From NCBI GenBank assembly GCA_028683385.1, contig JAQUIJ010000002.1:124001-188000 (forward strand): a DNA stretch of 64,000 nucleotides. Direction: 5' to 3'. The stretch's first letter is position 1. Each line of letters begins with the position of its first letter. The translations under genes and the position numbers were made by a program. Origin of the DNA: Prolixibacteraceae bacterium. Its GTDB lineage: Bacteria; Bacteroidota; Bacteroidia; Bacteroidales; Prolixibacteraceae. The notes beneath the pieces are model-generated. The model saw only the letters and a program-made list of their open reading frames with translations, did not search any database and was not told the origin of the DNA. Positions 8,795 through 16,823 of the stretch are shown here, in pieces.

Positions 8795-9289
8795 TTATTT
8801 TCTTTTAAGATTAAGATACGAATAGTCAAAACCATTTTTTTCATCAGAATGATCTTCTCTGATAACCTCTTCCCATTCAGAGTAATCAATTTCAGGGAAA
8901 TAAACATCAGCATCAAAGTCGCGGTGCACCAATGTAAGGTATAATTTCCCAGCAAGAGGGTAAAACTGACGGTAGATCATTCCTCCTCCTATAATAAATG
9001 CTTCCTGCTCATTCTTAACAGCAGCAGCTGCCGCTTCAATAGAAGCTACCATTTCGCATCGCTCAAATTTTTCTTCCGGAATGTCAGATATTACAATATT
9101 CCGGCGATTTGGAAGAACGCCTTTCGGTAAAGAAAGCAAGGTATTTCGTCCCATAATTACCGGATGCCCTGTTGTGATTTCTTTAAATCTTTTCAGATCA
9201 TTTGGAAGATGAAACAGCAAATCGTTGTTCTTGCCAATGGCAAAGTTCTGAGCGATAGCAACAATTATCGATATATTTTCGTGTATCAT
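8795..9289 (-). CDS. folA: Dihydrofolate reductase
   Basis: The enzyme reduces dihydrofolate to tetrahydrofolate with NADPH. The 164-residue protein has the N-terminal IIVAIAQNFAIGKNNDLLFHLPNDLKRFK, matching the substrate-binding loop with the acidic N-D residue of the active site, followed by PVIMGRNTLLSLPKGVLPNRRNIVIS and the IIGGGMIYRQFYP nucleotide motif near residue 100. It lies immediately downstream of thyA on the same strand, the classic pair in which DHFR regenerates the cofactor oxidised by thymidylate synthase. The 59-base gap contains an imperfect CCGTTCGC/GCGAGCGG hairpin (9304-9323) without a U-run. Confidence 0.95.
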   Translation of the reverse strand: MIHENISIIVAIAQNFAIGKNNDLLFHLPNDLKRFKEITTGHPVIMGRNTLLSLPKGVLPNRRNIVISDIPEEKFERCEMVASIEAAAAAVKNEQEAFIIGGGMIYRQFYPLAGKLYLTLVHRDFDADVYFPEIDYSEWEEVIREDHSDEKNGFDYSYLNLKRK

Positions 9290-9348
9290 GTTGTTTTAAT
9301 TTACCCGTTCGCAGAAGCGAGCGGCAAAGGATATTATTTTGATTTATT

Positions 9349-10143
9349 CTATACTGCAACAGCTCCCGGAATGTGCGGATGAGCCTGATATCCGATTAGT
9401 TGAAAATCTTCAAACCTGAAACCGAAAATGCTTTTTACTTCCGGATTGATTTTCATCTGCGGAAGCGGAAATGGTTCGCGACTTACTTGTAGTTTTACCT
9501 GCTCCATATGGTTTAAGTAAATGTGAGCGTCGCCAAGAGTGTGTACAAATTCGCCGGGCTTCAATCCGCAAACCTGGGCCATCATCAGTGTTAACAGGGC
9601 GTAAGATGCAATGTTGAAAGGCACACCAAGAAAAATATCGGCACTTCGCTGGTAAAGCTGGCACGATAACTTTCCATCGGCAACATAAAACTGAACCAGA
9701 AGGTGACAAGGCGGAAGTTTCATTTGGTCGATTTGACCGACATTCCATGCACTGATTAAATGGCGGCGTGAGTCGGGATTGTTTTTGATGCTGTTTACAA
9801 CCTGAGTAACCTGATCGATATGGCGACCATCGGGCGTTGGCCATGAGCGCCACTGGTACCCGTAAACCGGTCCCAGTTCGCCATTTTCGTCGGCCCATTC
9901 ATTCCAAATCCGAACACCATTTTCCTGAAGGTATTTTACATTGGTATTGCCTGTCAAAAACCAAAGCAATTCGTGAATGATCGACTTCAGATGTAATTTT
10001 TTAGTGGTCAAAACCGGAAATCCTTCAGCAAGGTCGTATCGCGATTGATAGCCAAAAACACTGATGGTGCCTGTGCCTGTACGATCGCTTTTCTGAGTTC
10101 CATTATTTATTACATGATTCAGTAAATCAATATATTGCTTCAT
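9349..10143 (-). CDS. thyA: Thymidylate synthase
   Basis: ThyA methylates dUMP to dTMP using methylene-tetrahydrofolate as carbon donor and reductant. The 264-residue chain has the usual length and layout: [11 protein letters not shown] near residue 21, the [11 protein letters not shown] block near residue 58, the catalytic cysteine in [12 protein letters not shown] near residue 146, the [19 protein letters not shown] block, and the conserved C-terminus ending IPGAVAV. It is the first gene of a thyA-folA unit. Confidence 0.97.
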   Translation of the reverse strand: MKQYIDLLNHVINNGTQKSDRTGTGTISVFGYQSRYDLAEGFPVLTTKKLHLKSIIHELLWFLTGNTNVKYLQENGVRIWNEWADENGELGPVYGYQWRSWPTPDGRHIDQVTQVVNSIKNNPDSRRHLISAWNVGQIDQMKLPPCHLLVQFYVADGKLSCQLYQRSADIFLGVPFNIASYALLTLMMAQVCGLKPGEFVHTLGDAHIYLNHMEQVKLQVSREPFPLPQMKINPEVKSIFGFRFEDFQLIGYQAHPHIPGAVAV

Positions 10144-10217
10144 CTTTGTAATTTTTGGGTCTGTTAATTTTATCCGTCGGCAAGGTAAAAAGTTTTCAGG
10201 TAAAATGCCAAGTCGAT

Positions 10218-10268
10218 TAAAAAAAGATCACGGATAGTTTCTGTTGCAATTGCAAAACTATCCGTGAT
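10218..10268 (-). terminator. Rho-independent terminator after the nucleoside permease gene
   Basis: ATCACGGATAGTTT and its exact complement AAACTATCCGTGAT form a 14-bp stem with a short inner loop region; read leftward it is followed by TTTTTTT. It closes the leftward permease gene and lies upstream of thyA. Confidence 0.9.
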
Positions 10269-10304
10269 TGTATGAGTTCGCGAAACGGCAAAGCCGCAGT
10301 GTCA

Positions 10305-11564
10305 TTAAGATACAGAAGGTGCAGTTTCTGGTTTGTGTTTGTATTTGAAAACTAATGGGAAAACGATGGCAAGAACTAAGGCATAACCCGCAAATACATA
10401 CCAAATTGTTGGCCATGAACGGCTGATGAGTTTTCCTCCTTCGCCATAAACCGAATAGAAATCAACAACAGCGCCACTTGCATATCCACCGAACATGGCT
10501 CCCACACCATTGGTAAGCATCATGAACAACCCTTGTGCACTGGCTCGTATTTCAGGTTTTGCTTCAGTTTCAACGAATAAGGAACCCGAAATGTTGAAAA
10601 AATCGAATGCCATTCCATAAACAATCATCGACATAACCAGCAATGGTAATCCACTTCCGGGGTTACCTATCCCGAACAACCCGAAGCGTAGTACCCAAGC
10701 CAGCATACTCATGAGCATAACTTGTTTGATGCCGAATTTGCGAAGGAAAAAAGGAATAGTCAGGATGAATAATGTTTCCGACATTTGCGAGATTGATAGC
10801 AGAATGACAGAATGCTTCACCCCGAAAGAGTTGGCAAATTCAGGAACATCTTTGAAACTACCAATGAACAGATCGCCGTATGAATTTGTGATTTGCAATG
10901 CTGCACCTAAAAGCATAGAAAACAAGAAAAATACAACCATTTTCTTTGATTTGAACAATACCAGTGCGTCAAGACCAAATGCAGAGAGCAATGATTTGCG
11001 TTCACTTTTCGCCGGAGGACATTGAGGTAAAGTGAAGGAATAGATTGCCATAACCAATGAGGCTATAGAGCCCACATAAAGCTGAGCATTCGAATTTTTA
11101 AACCCTGAAAGGTCGACCACCCACATTGCTACAATAAATCCAATGGTTCCAAAAGTGCGTATTGGCGGAAATACTTTAACGATGTCGTACTTGTGTTCTT
11201 CGAGCGCATTGTAAGCTACAGTGTAGTTTAGCGAGATGGTTGGCATGTAGAAGAATAAGTTTACCAGCATTGCCCAGTAAACGTGGTCGTAATCGGTAAC
11301 TGTTGAAGCATAAAAAAGAGCTGCAGAGCCCAAAAGATGACAAATGCCTAACAGTCGTTCAGCATTGATCCACTTGTCTGCAATAATACCAATGATTCCA
11401 GGCATGATGAGAGAAGCAATGCCCAGAGTGGCGAAGATTGAGCCAATTTGCCCACCTTCAAAATTCAGGCCTCTACCCAGATATCCTCCAAGAGAAATCA
11501 ACCATGATCCCCAGATAAAAAATTGGAGAAAACTCATCACGATAAGCCGATTTTTGATTCCCAT
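10305..11564 (-). CDS. Nucleoside permease of the NupG/XapB MFS family
   Basis: This is a 12-helix major facilitator that imports nucleosides with protons. The 419-residue chain is hydrophobic throughout and begins with the NupG-family wording MSFLQFFIWGSWLISLGGYL, followed by the GIIADKWINAERLLG loop after helix 2 and the central PQCPPAKSE loop between the two six-helix halves. The FFNISGSLFVETEA segment in the second half is also typical. Substrate range (purine or pyrimidine nucleosides) cannot be read from the sequence. It is a single gene bounded by its own terminator; a perfect palindrome lies upstream at 11641-11657. Confidence 0.85.
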   Translation of the reverse strand: MGIKNRLIVMSFLQFFIWGSWLISLGGYLGRGLNFEGGQIGSIFATLGIASLIMPGIIGIIADKWINAERLLGICHLLGSAALFYASTVTDYDHVYWAMLVNLFFYMPTISLNYTVAYNALEEHKYDIVKVFPPIRTFGTIGFIVAMWVVDLSGFKNSNAQLYVGSIASLVMAIYSFTLPQCPPAKSERKSLLSAFGLDALVLFKSKKMVVFFLFSMLLGAALQITNSYGDLFIGSFKDVPEFANSFGVKHSVILLSISQMSETLFILTIPFFLRKFGIKQVMLMSMLAWVLRFGLFGIGNPGSGLPLLVMSMIVYGMAFDFFNISGSLFVETEAKPEIRASAQGLFMMLTNGVGAMFGGYASGAVVDFYSVYGEGGKLISRSWPTIWYVFAGYALVLAIVFPLVFKYKHKPETAPSVS

Positions 11565-11640
11565 AATTTAGTTCTTTGAGTTGAATAGTTTTTTAGCGGG
11601 TTTAAAACTACTAAAAACTACTTATCAAAAAGGGGACATG

Positions 11641-11657
11641 TAATCTAAATTAGATTA
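11641..11657. promoter_or_regulatory. Perfect inverted repeat, possible operator
   Basis: TAATCTAA-A-TTAGATTA is a perfect 8+1+8 palindrome about 77 bases upstream of the permease start. Its symmetry fits a dimeric regulator, but it might equally be part of the 3' end signal of the upstream gene. Confidence 0.35.
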
Positions 11658-11709
11658 ATCTGAAAAAAATAGTAACGAGGTATGAATCGCTGAAAAATCA
11701 GGAGTAGGT

Positions 11710-12306
11710 TTATTCTTTTATCCGGCGGTTTATTTCATCCCGGATAGCTGATGCTTTTTCGTAGTCTTCGTTCTGTATGGCTTGATCGAGCATTTGATTC
11801 AGTTCGGTCGAAGTATATTTCTCGTATTCGTGTTTTCCCCTGATTGGTTCGTCAGCTATGGGTTGGCTCCATTCTTCCTGACTATGTTCGTTTTCAAATT
11901 CGATCACAATGCCTGCCCGTTCAAGAATATCTTCGGTAGTATAAATCGGACAGTCGAACCGCAACGCCAGGGCTACAGCGTCGGAAGTTCGCGAATCAAT
12001 TGTAATTTGTTTTTCTTCTCTGATACAAACCAATTCTGAATAGAAAATCCCCTCTTCAAGTTTATAAATTATGACCTCTAAAATCAGAATGTCGAAAGAT
12101 GAGGCCATGTATTTAAAAAGATCATGAGTCAGCGGGCGTGGTGGTTTTAATCCTTCAAGTTGGATGGCGATTGATTGTGCTTCGATTGGGCCTATAATAA
12201 TAGGTATCCTACGGTCTCCATTTTCTTCTGCCAATACTAATGCGTAAGCACCTGATTGAGATTGACTAACAGAAAGTCCTAATATATTAAGTTTAATTTT
12301 CTTCAT
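11710..12306 (-). CDS. Bifunctional nuclease-family protein with C-terminal UVR motif
   Basis: The N-terminal part (residues 1-about 135) is the bifunctional nuclease domain (DUF151): KKIKLNILGLSVSQ, RRIPIIIGPIEAQSIAIQLEG, and IDSRTSDAVALALRFDCPIYTTEDIL are all recognisable. The last 40 residues form a UvrB/UvrC-type UVR helix pair, TELNQMLDQAIQNEDYEKASAIRDEINRR. BFN proteins are reported to have nuclease activity on DNA and RNA in plants; the bacterial role is uncertain. The start at 12306 (MKKIKL) is chosen over an upstream ATG at 12348 because family similarity begins there. Confidence 0.85.
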   Translation of the reverse strand: MKKIKLNILGLSVSQSQSGAYALVLAEENGDRRIPIIIGPIEAQSIAIQLEGLKPPRPLTHDLFKYMASSFDILILEVIIYKLEEGIFYSELVCIREEKQITIDSRTSDAVALALRFDCPIYTTEDILERAGIVIEFENEHSQEEWSQPIADEPIRGKHEYEKYTSTELNQMLDQAIQNEDYEKASAIRDEINRRIKE

Positions 12307-12696
12307 CGAAATTGAAAATAGCACAACTACAGGTAACAAATATAGCAATAGTTTGCGTTCTGCTGAAATTTGGTGGACTTATGATTCTGCTTTTATTAAC
12401 TATTTTTGAGTTCAGAAAATCAGCATTTCGACATCTGTAGTTTAAGGTAAGTTTTTCGTTCCTGATCCTGAAACAGATAGGATATTAATGCGTCAGCGTA
12501 TTTTTTCTTACTTTGTGGCAAATAAGATTTTAGTGTACAGATTTATCGCCGGAAAATAATTCAGAAAAAAGATTGTAAACCTTTGGTGATCACTGAAATT
12601 TATCTACTTTTGCAGTCCGAAAGTTTTCGTTCAGGCCCGATAAGAGGTAATCAGATTGGTTCCCGCCTGCCGGAACAAATATTAAAACACATTGAA
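12307..12696. other. Divergent intergenic region between bfn and rplU
   Basis: This gap of about 390 bases holds the rplU promoter (12582-12612) and an rplU leader of roughly 75-80 nucleotides. The leader contains a short GTTCC/GGAAC hairpin around 12659-12678. The remainder is AT-rich with no ORF I can support. Confidence 0.6.
12582..12612 (+). promoter_or_regulatory. Strong Bacteroidota housekeeping promoter for rplU-rpmA
   Basis: TTTG at 12582-12585 and TACTTTTG at 12605-12612 are separated by exactly 19 bases, an ideal match to the TTTG-N19-TAnnTTTG consensus of the primary sigma factor in Bacteroides. Transcription should start a few bases after 12612. Confidence 0.85.
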
Positions 12697-13008
12697 ATGT
12701 ACGCAATTGTAGAGATTGCCGGTCAGCAAATGAAAGCTGAAAAAGGCCGCAAAATTTATGTTCACCGTTTGGAAAATGCCGAAGGCGAAACTGTTGTTTT
12801 CAACAAAGTTCTTTTGGTAGATAACGAAGGTGCTGTGAAAGTTGGAACTCCTGTTGTTGAAGGCGCTAGCGTAAAAGTTACCGTTCTTGAGCACGTAAAA
12901 GGAGACAAGGTATTGGTTTTCAAGAAAAAGAGAAGAAAAAGCTACCAGAAAATGAATGGTCACCGTCAATACCTGACCAAAGTTCAAATTGAAGAAGTAA
13001 TCGGATAA
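12697..13008 (+). CDS. rplU: 50S ribosomal protein L21
   Basis: L21 binds 23S rRNA with L20 in the large subunit. From the ATG at 12697 the protein is 103 residues, the normal length, and begins [17 protein letters not shown], followed by the basic C-terminal segment [17 protein letters not shown] and the final [10 protein letters not shown]. The open frame extends 38 codons further upstream, but that part overlaps the promoter, so it is not coding. It is followed by rpmA after 18 bases. Confidence 0.97.
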   Translation: MYAIVEIAGQQMKAEKGRKIYVHRLENAEGETVVFNKVLLVDNEGAVKVGTPVVEGASVKVTVLEHVKGDKVLVFKKKRRKSYQKMNGHRQYLTKVQIEEVIG

Positions 13009-13026
13009 CATTAAAATTAATTTACC

Positions 13027-13299
13027 ATGGCTCATAAGAAAGGTGCGGGTAGTTCTAGAAACGGTCGCGAATCAGAAAGCAAAAGACTCGGCGTTAAAAT
13101 TTTCGGCGGTCAGGCTGCAACAGCTGGTAACATTATTGTTCGCCAGAGAGGTACTGTTCACCATCCAGGTTTAAATGTAGGTATTGGCAGAGATCATACC
13201 TTATTTGCTTTGATTGATGGAACTGTTGTCTTCAAAAAAAGAAGAGATCACAAATCGTTTGTTACCGTTGAACCGGTAGTTGCTGTTGAAGCTAACTAA
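13027..13299 (+). CDS. rpmA: 50S ribosomal protein L27
   Basis: L27 sits near the peptidyl-transferase centre. The 90-residue protein has the classic N-terminus [16 protein letters not shown], the [12 protein letters not shown] block and [23 protein letters not shown]. The short N-terminus without a cleavable extension matches Gram-negative forms. It is the second gene of the rplU-rpmA unit and is followed by a strong terminator. Confidence 0.98.
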   Translation: MAHKKGAGSSRNGRESESKRLGVKIFGGQAATAGNIIVRQRGTVHHPGLNVGIGRDHTLFALIDGTVVFKKRRDHKSFVTVEPVVAVEAN

Positions 13300-13324
13300 G
13301 ACGATTAAAGATATTTGTTGAATA

Positions 13325-13359
13325 ATCTCCTGCTTTTCCGAAGGCAGGAGATTTTTTTG
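13325..13359 (+). terminator. Rho-independent terminator after rpmA
   Basis: ATCTCCTGC (13325-13333) pairs with GCAGGAGAT (13344-13352), followed by TTTTTTT on the plus strand. Confidence 0.92.
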
Positions 13360-13362
13360 TTT

Positions 13363-13370
13363 TAAATTTG
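13363..13370 (+). promoter_or_regulatory. Possible -7 box for serS
   Basis: TAAATTTG matches TAnnTTTG 30 bases before the serS ATG. It lies right after the rpmA terminator and has no -33 box at the correct distance. Confidence 0.35.
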
Positions 13371-13399
13371 CTGATCGATAAAAAATAAAATGTATCCAA

Positions 13400-14674
13400 A
13401 TGCTCAATCTAAAGTTTATACAGGAAAATCCGGAATTGGTAATTGAAAAGTTGAAAAAGAAACATTTTGATGCTTCTTCCATTGTTCAGCAAATCACAGC
13501 TTTGTCAGCAAAGAAAAACGAGATACAGGCAACTGCCGATCAGTGCAAAGCCGAAATGAATAAAATATCCAAAGAAGTTGGACTTTTGATGCGCGAAGGA
13601 AAAACGGAAGAGGCCAACGCTGCCAAAAACCGCACTGCTGAACTCAAAGATTCAATCAAACAGTTGGATGAAGATTTTGCACAAATAGATAAAGAAGTTT
13701 TTAATTTTCAGGTTTTGCTACCTAATTTGCCTTCCGATTTGGTTCCTGAAGGTCGCACACCAGAAGATAACCTGATCGTAAAAAGTCACGGTACAATTCC
13801 GGTATTGCCTGAAAACAGTGTTCCTCATTGGGAATTGGCAAAAAAATACGACATCATCGATTTTGAACTGGGCGTTAAAATTACAGGAGCAGGGTTTCCA
13901 GTTTATAAAGGAAAAGGCGCCCGCATTCAACGTGCCCTCATCAGTTTCTTTCTTGATGAGGCCCGCGCTTCAGGATTTCTTGAAATTCAGCCACCTTTGA
14001 TGGTGAACGAAGATTCCGGTTTCGGGACCGGACAGTTGCCCGACAAAGAAGGCCAGATGTATCATGCCACTGAGGATAATTTGTATTTGATTCCAACAGC
14101 GGAAGTCCCGGTGACCAACCTTTATCGTGATGTGATTTTGGAAGCCAAAGATATGCCGATTAAAAATACAGCCTACAGCGCCTGTTTCCGACGCGAAGCT
14201 GGTTCGTATGGCAAGGATGTTCGTGGATTGAACCGTTTGCATCAGTTTGATAAAGTGGAAATTGTGCAAATAGCACATCCTGATAATTCATATGAATTAC
14301 TTGACGAAATGGTCGCTCATGTAGCTGGCCTGGTTGAAAAACTGGAATTGCCTTACCGCATCCTGCGTTTGTGTGGTGGCGATATGAGTTTCACCTCAGC
14401 ATTGACCTACGATTTCGAAGTATTTTCGGCTGCCCAGGAAAAATGGCTCGAAGTGAGTTCAGTTTCAAACTTCGAATCGTTTCAGGCCAACCGGTTAAAA
14501 TTGCGTTACCGCGACGAAGCAACTAAAAAACCTGCGATTGCACATACATTAAACGGAAGTGCATTGGCATTGCCACGTATTCTGGCTGCATTGCTCGAAA
14601 ATAATCAAACTCCTGAAGGGATTCGGATTCCTAAAGTTCTGATTCCATATTGTGGATTTGATTTGATTGATTAA
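13400..14674 (+). CDS. serS: Serine--tRNA ligase
   Basis: This class II synthetase charges tRNA-Ser. The 424-residue protein has the N-terminal antiparallel coiled-coil arm (about 28-100) that contacts the long variable arm of tRNA-Ser. The class II motifs follow: motif 2 near residues 262-275 (ACFRREAGSYGKDVRGLNRLHQFDKVE) and motif 3 near 385 (NGSALALPRILAALLENNQ). Length and order match the bacterial enzyme. The ATG start at 13400 gives the normal MLNLKFIQENPE beginning. Confidence 0.97.
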   Translation: MLNLKFIQENPELVIEKLKKKHFDASSIVQQITALSAKKNEIQATADQCKAEMNKISKEVGLLMREGKTEEANAAKNRTAELKDSIKQLDEDFAQIDKEVFNFQVLLPNLPSDLVPEGRTPEDNLIVKSHGTIPVLPENSVPHWELAKKYDIIDFELGVKITGAGFPVYKGKGARIQRALISFFLDEARASGFLEIQPPLMVNEDSGFGTGQLPDKEGQMYHATEDNLYLIPTAEVPVTNLYRDVILEAKDMPIKNTAYSACFRREAGSYGKDVRGLNRLHQFDKVEIVQIAHPDNSYELLDEMVAHVAGLVEKLELPYRILRLCGGDMSFTSALTYDFEVFSAAQEKWLEVSSVSNFESFQANRLKLRYRDEATKKPAIAHTLNGSALALPRILAALLENNQTPEGIRIPKVLIPYCGFDLID

Positions 14675-14694
14675 TTCTGAATTTTCAATATATG

Positions 14695-14740
14695 AAGAGA
14701 CTGTTTCGGTAAAAGTTCCGAAGTAGTCTCTTTTATTTTG
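14695..14740 (+). terminator. Rho-independent terminator after serS
   Basis: AAGAGACT pairs with AGTCTCTT and TTCGG with CCGAA in the inner stem; a TTTTATTTT run follows. Confidence 0.88.
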
Positions 14741-14816
14741 TTCATAAGTGTCTTCTGAAGTTTAAATGATCACGCTTTACTTTATTGTTTAGAAGTAGAA
14801 TAATTGATTTAAAACC

Positions 14817-14824
14817 TATATTTG
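14817..14824 (+). promoter_or_regulatory. -7 box for the ECF sigma/FecR genes
   Basis: TATATTTG matches TAnnTTTG 25 bases before the TTG start of the sigma factor. No TTTG lies at the usual -33 distance. Confidence 0.45.
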
Positions 14825-14849
14825 CAAGGATCGAACCGAAAAAATAAGA

Positions 14850-15434
14850 TTGAAGGAACTTGATATTGATAGCAAACTAATTGAAAAGCTGAGGATTGGT
14901 GATGTAGAAGCTTTTGACCACGTGTATCATCGTTATGCAGGAAAATTATATGCTTTCTCATTGAAATACTTAAGATCTAAGGAAGAGGCGGAGGAATTGG
15001 TCCAATCAGTTTTTCTTAAAGTATGGGAGAACCAAAAAAACATTAAAAAGGATACTTCATTTAAATCATACCTTTTCACCATTGCTTATAACGAAATTTG
15101 TAATCTGTTCCGACGAAGAAAATACCATCAGAATTTTTTTGACAAAAGTATGATCGGGAATCCGGAAGCTTCAGTAGAAACCGAAGATCAAATCGAATTC
15201 AAATTTGTTTCGGAACAAGTTGAACAAATTATTTCCAGATTACCTGAAAAGCAAAAAACGATTTTCCGGAAAAGCAGGCAGGAGGGCATGTCCTCGAAGG
15301 AAATTGCCGACGAACTTGGACTTTCACCCGGGACTGTTGATAATTATATCTCCGAATCATTAAAGTTTATCCGCACCAATTTAAAGGATAACCGGTTTTC
15401 AATACTTCTATTTATTTCCTTGTTTTTTGCATAG
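14850..15434 (+). CDS. ECF-type RNA polymerase sigma factor
   Basis: This 194-residue protein is a sigma-70 of the extracytoplasmic-function class. Region 2 covers about 15-85 (AFDHVYHRYAGKLYAFSLKYL, EEAEELVQSVFLKVWENQ, SYLFTIAYNEICNLFRRRK) and region 4 covers about 125-180 (LPEKQKTIFRKSRQEGMSSKEIADELGLSPGTVDNYI). A hydrophobic C-terminal tail (FSILLFISLFFA) is common in the Bacteroidota sub-group paired with FecR. The start is a TTG, because no ATG or GTG occurs between the -7 box and region 2. It precedes a fecR gene and susC/susD genes, so it most likely turns on this xylan locus when SusC binds its glycan. Confidence 0.92.
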   Translation: MKELDIDSKLIEKLRIGDVEAFDHVYHRYAGKLYAFSLKYLRSKEEAEELVQSVFLKVWENQKNIKKDTSFKSYLFTIAYNEICNLFRRRKYHQNFFDKSMIGNPEASVETEDQIEFKFVSEQVEQIISRLPEKQKTIFRKSRQEGMSSKEIADELGLSPGTVDNYISESLKFIRTNLKDNRFSILLFISLFFA

Positions 15435-15632
15435 TCGACTGATCGTTGTGAAACACAATTTCGAATATGCAAATGTCTCATCATTAAATGATTAGTGTCT
15501 GAGTTGAAATTATTTCAACTTTTTTTCATCAAAAGGCGAAAAAAAACACGATTTTCAGATGAGATTACTTTGCCTCGTGTGTATAACAATACAGGAGAAG
15601 GAAAATAATCATCAACTCTTCTTACCAAATCA

Positions 15633-16691
15633 ATGAACATGTTAGAACAAAATGAAATAGAACGGATTAGTCGGTACATCAACGGAATGGCCGATTCATC
15701 TGATATAGTTTGGGTTGAGAACCTCTTCTCTTACGGACGCAAGAATCAAGAATTAAGAAGTCATCTCGAAAATGATTGGGAAAATGAACTTCAGGATGAA
15801 AGTACAAGTGATGTTGATTTAAACATGATGCTCGATCGGGTTCATCACCTAATTCGTAAAAAGGAATCTCAGAAAAGAAAGACACTCGTTCACCGCCTGG
15901 CAGTTGTTTACATGAAGGTTGCTGCCGTTTTACTGTTGCCTTTAGTTGTTGCAGGAAGCTTCTCCTTTTATTTAAACAACACTCGCCAGGTACTGGTTGC
16001 TGACCAGGTTGTAAATTCCGAAATATATGCCCCGATGGGTTCGAGAGTAGCGTTCAATTTACCCGATGGAACAACTGGCTGGCTCAACAGTGGTTCTAAA
16101 CTCAATTATTCGCTGCCGTTTAGTGAAAACAGAAAAGTGGCTCTTGAAGGAGAAGCCTGGTTCGATGTATTTCACAATGAGAAACGACCTTTTGAAATTA
16201 GTGCAGGGAGTTCCAAAATTAAAGTTTTAGGTACAAGTTTCAATGTTAGCGCCTACAGCGAAGAGAAATATGTAGAAGTTGTTTTGCAGAATGGTAAAGT
16301 GGCATTTTCAGGCAATATAAAATCGGATGAAGTTATTTTGAAGCCTTCAGAGAGACTTGTTCTTCAGGATAATAAGCTTGAAGTTAATTCGGTTGATCCA
16401 TCGAAGTATAAAGGATGGACTGATGGTAAACTTATTTTTAGAGGAGATGATATGGCTGAAGTTGCCAGAAGGATTGAGCGTTGGTATGATGTTAAAGTAG
16501 AAATTGCGGATCGTGATTTAGTGCATTTCTCTTTTCGTGCCACTTTCAAGGATGACTCATTGGAAGAAGTGCTCAAGTTACTTAGCATGACATCTCCAAT
16601 AGATTATAAGATATTTCCGCGCCAACAACTTCAGGATGGAACTTATGAAAAAGAAAAAGTTATTTTGAGTAAACGAATTAAACAAATATAA
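15633..16691 (+). CDS. FecR-family anti-sigma factor
   Basis: FecR proteins span the inner membrane, hold an ECF sigma factor inactive and release it when the outer-membrane receptor signals. The 352-residue chain has a cytoplasmic N-terminal part (1-about 90), one transmembrane segment near 92-115 (VYMKVAAVLLLPLVVAGSF), the FecR domain (about 135-240, with DGTTGWLNSGSKLNY and EGEAWFDV) and a C-terminal DUF4974 domain (about 265-345, LIFRGDDMAEVARRIERWYDV). A 199-base gap separates it from the sigma gene. Either the first ATG or the one two codons on is possible as start. Confidence 0.92.
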   Translation: MNMLEQNEIERISRYINGMADSSDIVWVENLFSYGRKNQELRSHLENDWENELQDESTSDVDLNMMLDRVHHLIRKKESQKRKTLVHRLAVVYMKVAAVLLLPLVVAGSFSFYLNNTRQVLVADQVVNSEIYAPMGSRVAFNLPDGTTGWLNSGSKLNYSLPFSENRKVALEGEAWFDVFHNEKRPFEISAGSSKIKVLGTSFNVSAYSEEKYVEVVLQNGKVAFSGNIKSDEVILKPSERLVLQDNKLEVNSVDPSKYKGWTDGKLIFRGDDMAEVARRIERWYDVKVEIADRDLVHFSFRATFKDDSLEEVLKLLSMTSPIDYKIFPRQQLQDGTYEKEKVILSKRIKQI

Positions 16692-16823
16692 CTTACAAAA
16701 AACAAACTAAGATGAAGAAAAACGGTACTTAAATGAAGTGTAAAAAAAAGGAAACCGCGCCAACGATCTCCTTTTAAAAAAACATCTTTTCAGACTTTTT
16801 TATTAATAAAAACATTCAAATTT

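Noticed and set aside
9304-9323. CCGTTCGC/GCGAGCGG hairpin between thyA and folA as a terminator
   Set aside because: There is no U-run on either strand, and thyA and folA are expected to be co-transcribed.
12583-12696. Upstream extension of the rplU frame by 38 codons
   Set aside because: The extension overlaps the promoter boxes, and L21 similarity starts at the ATG at 12697.
15434-15632. A separate promoter for fecR in the 199-base gap after the sigma gene
   Set aside because: The best candidate, TTACTTTG near 15565, breaks the TA of the -7 box and has no -33 box, so I do not call it.
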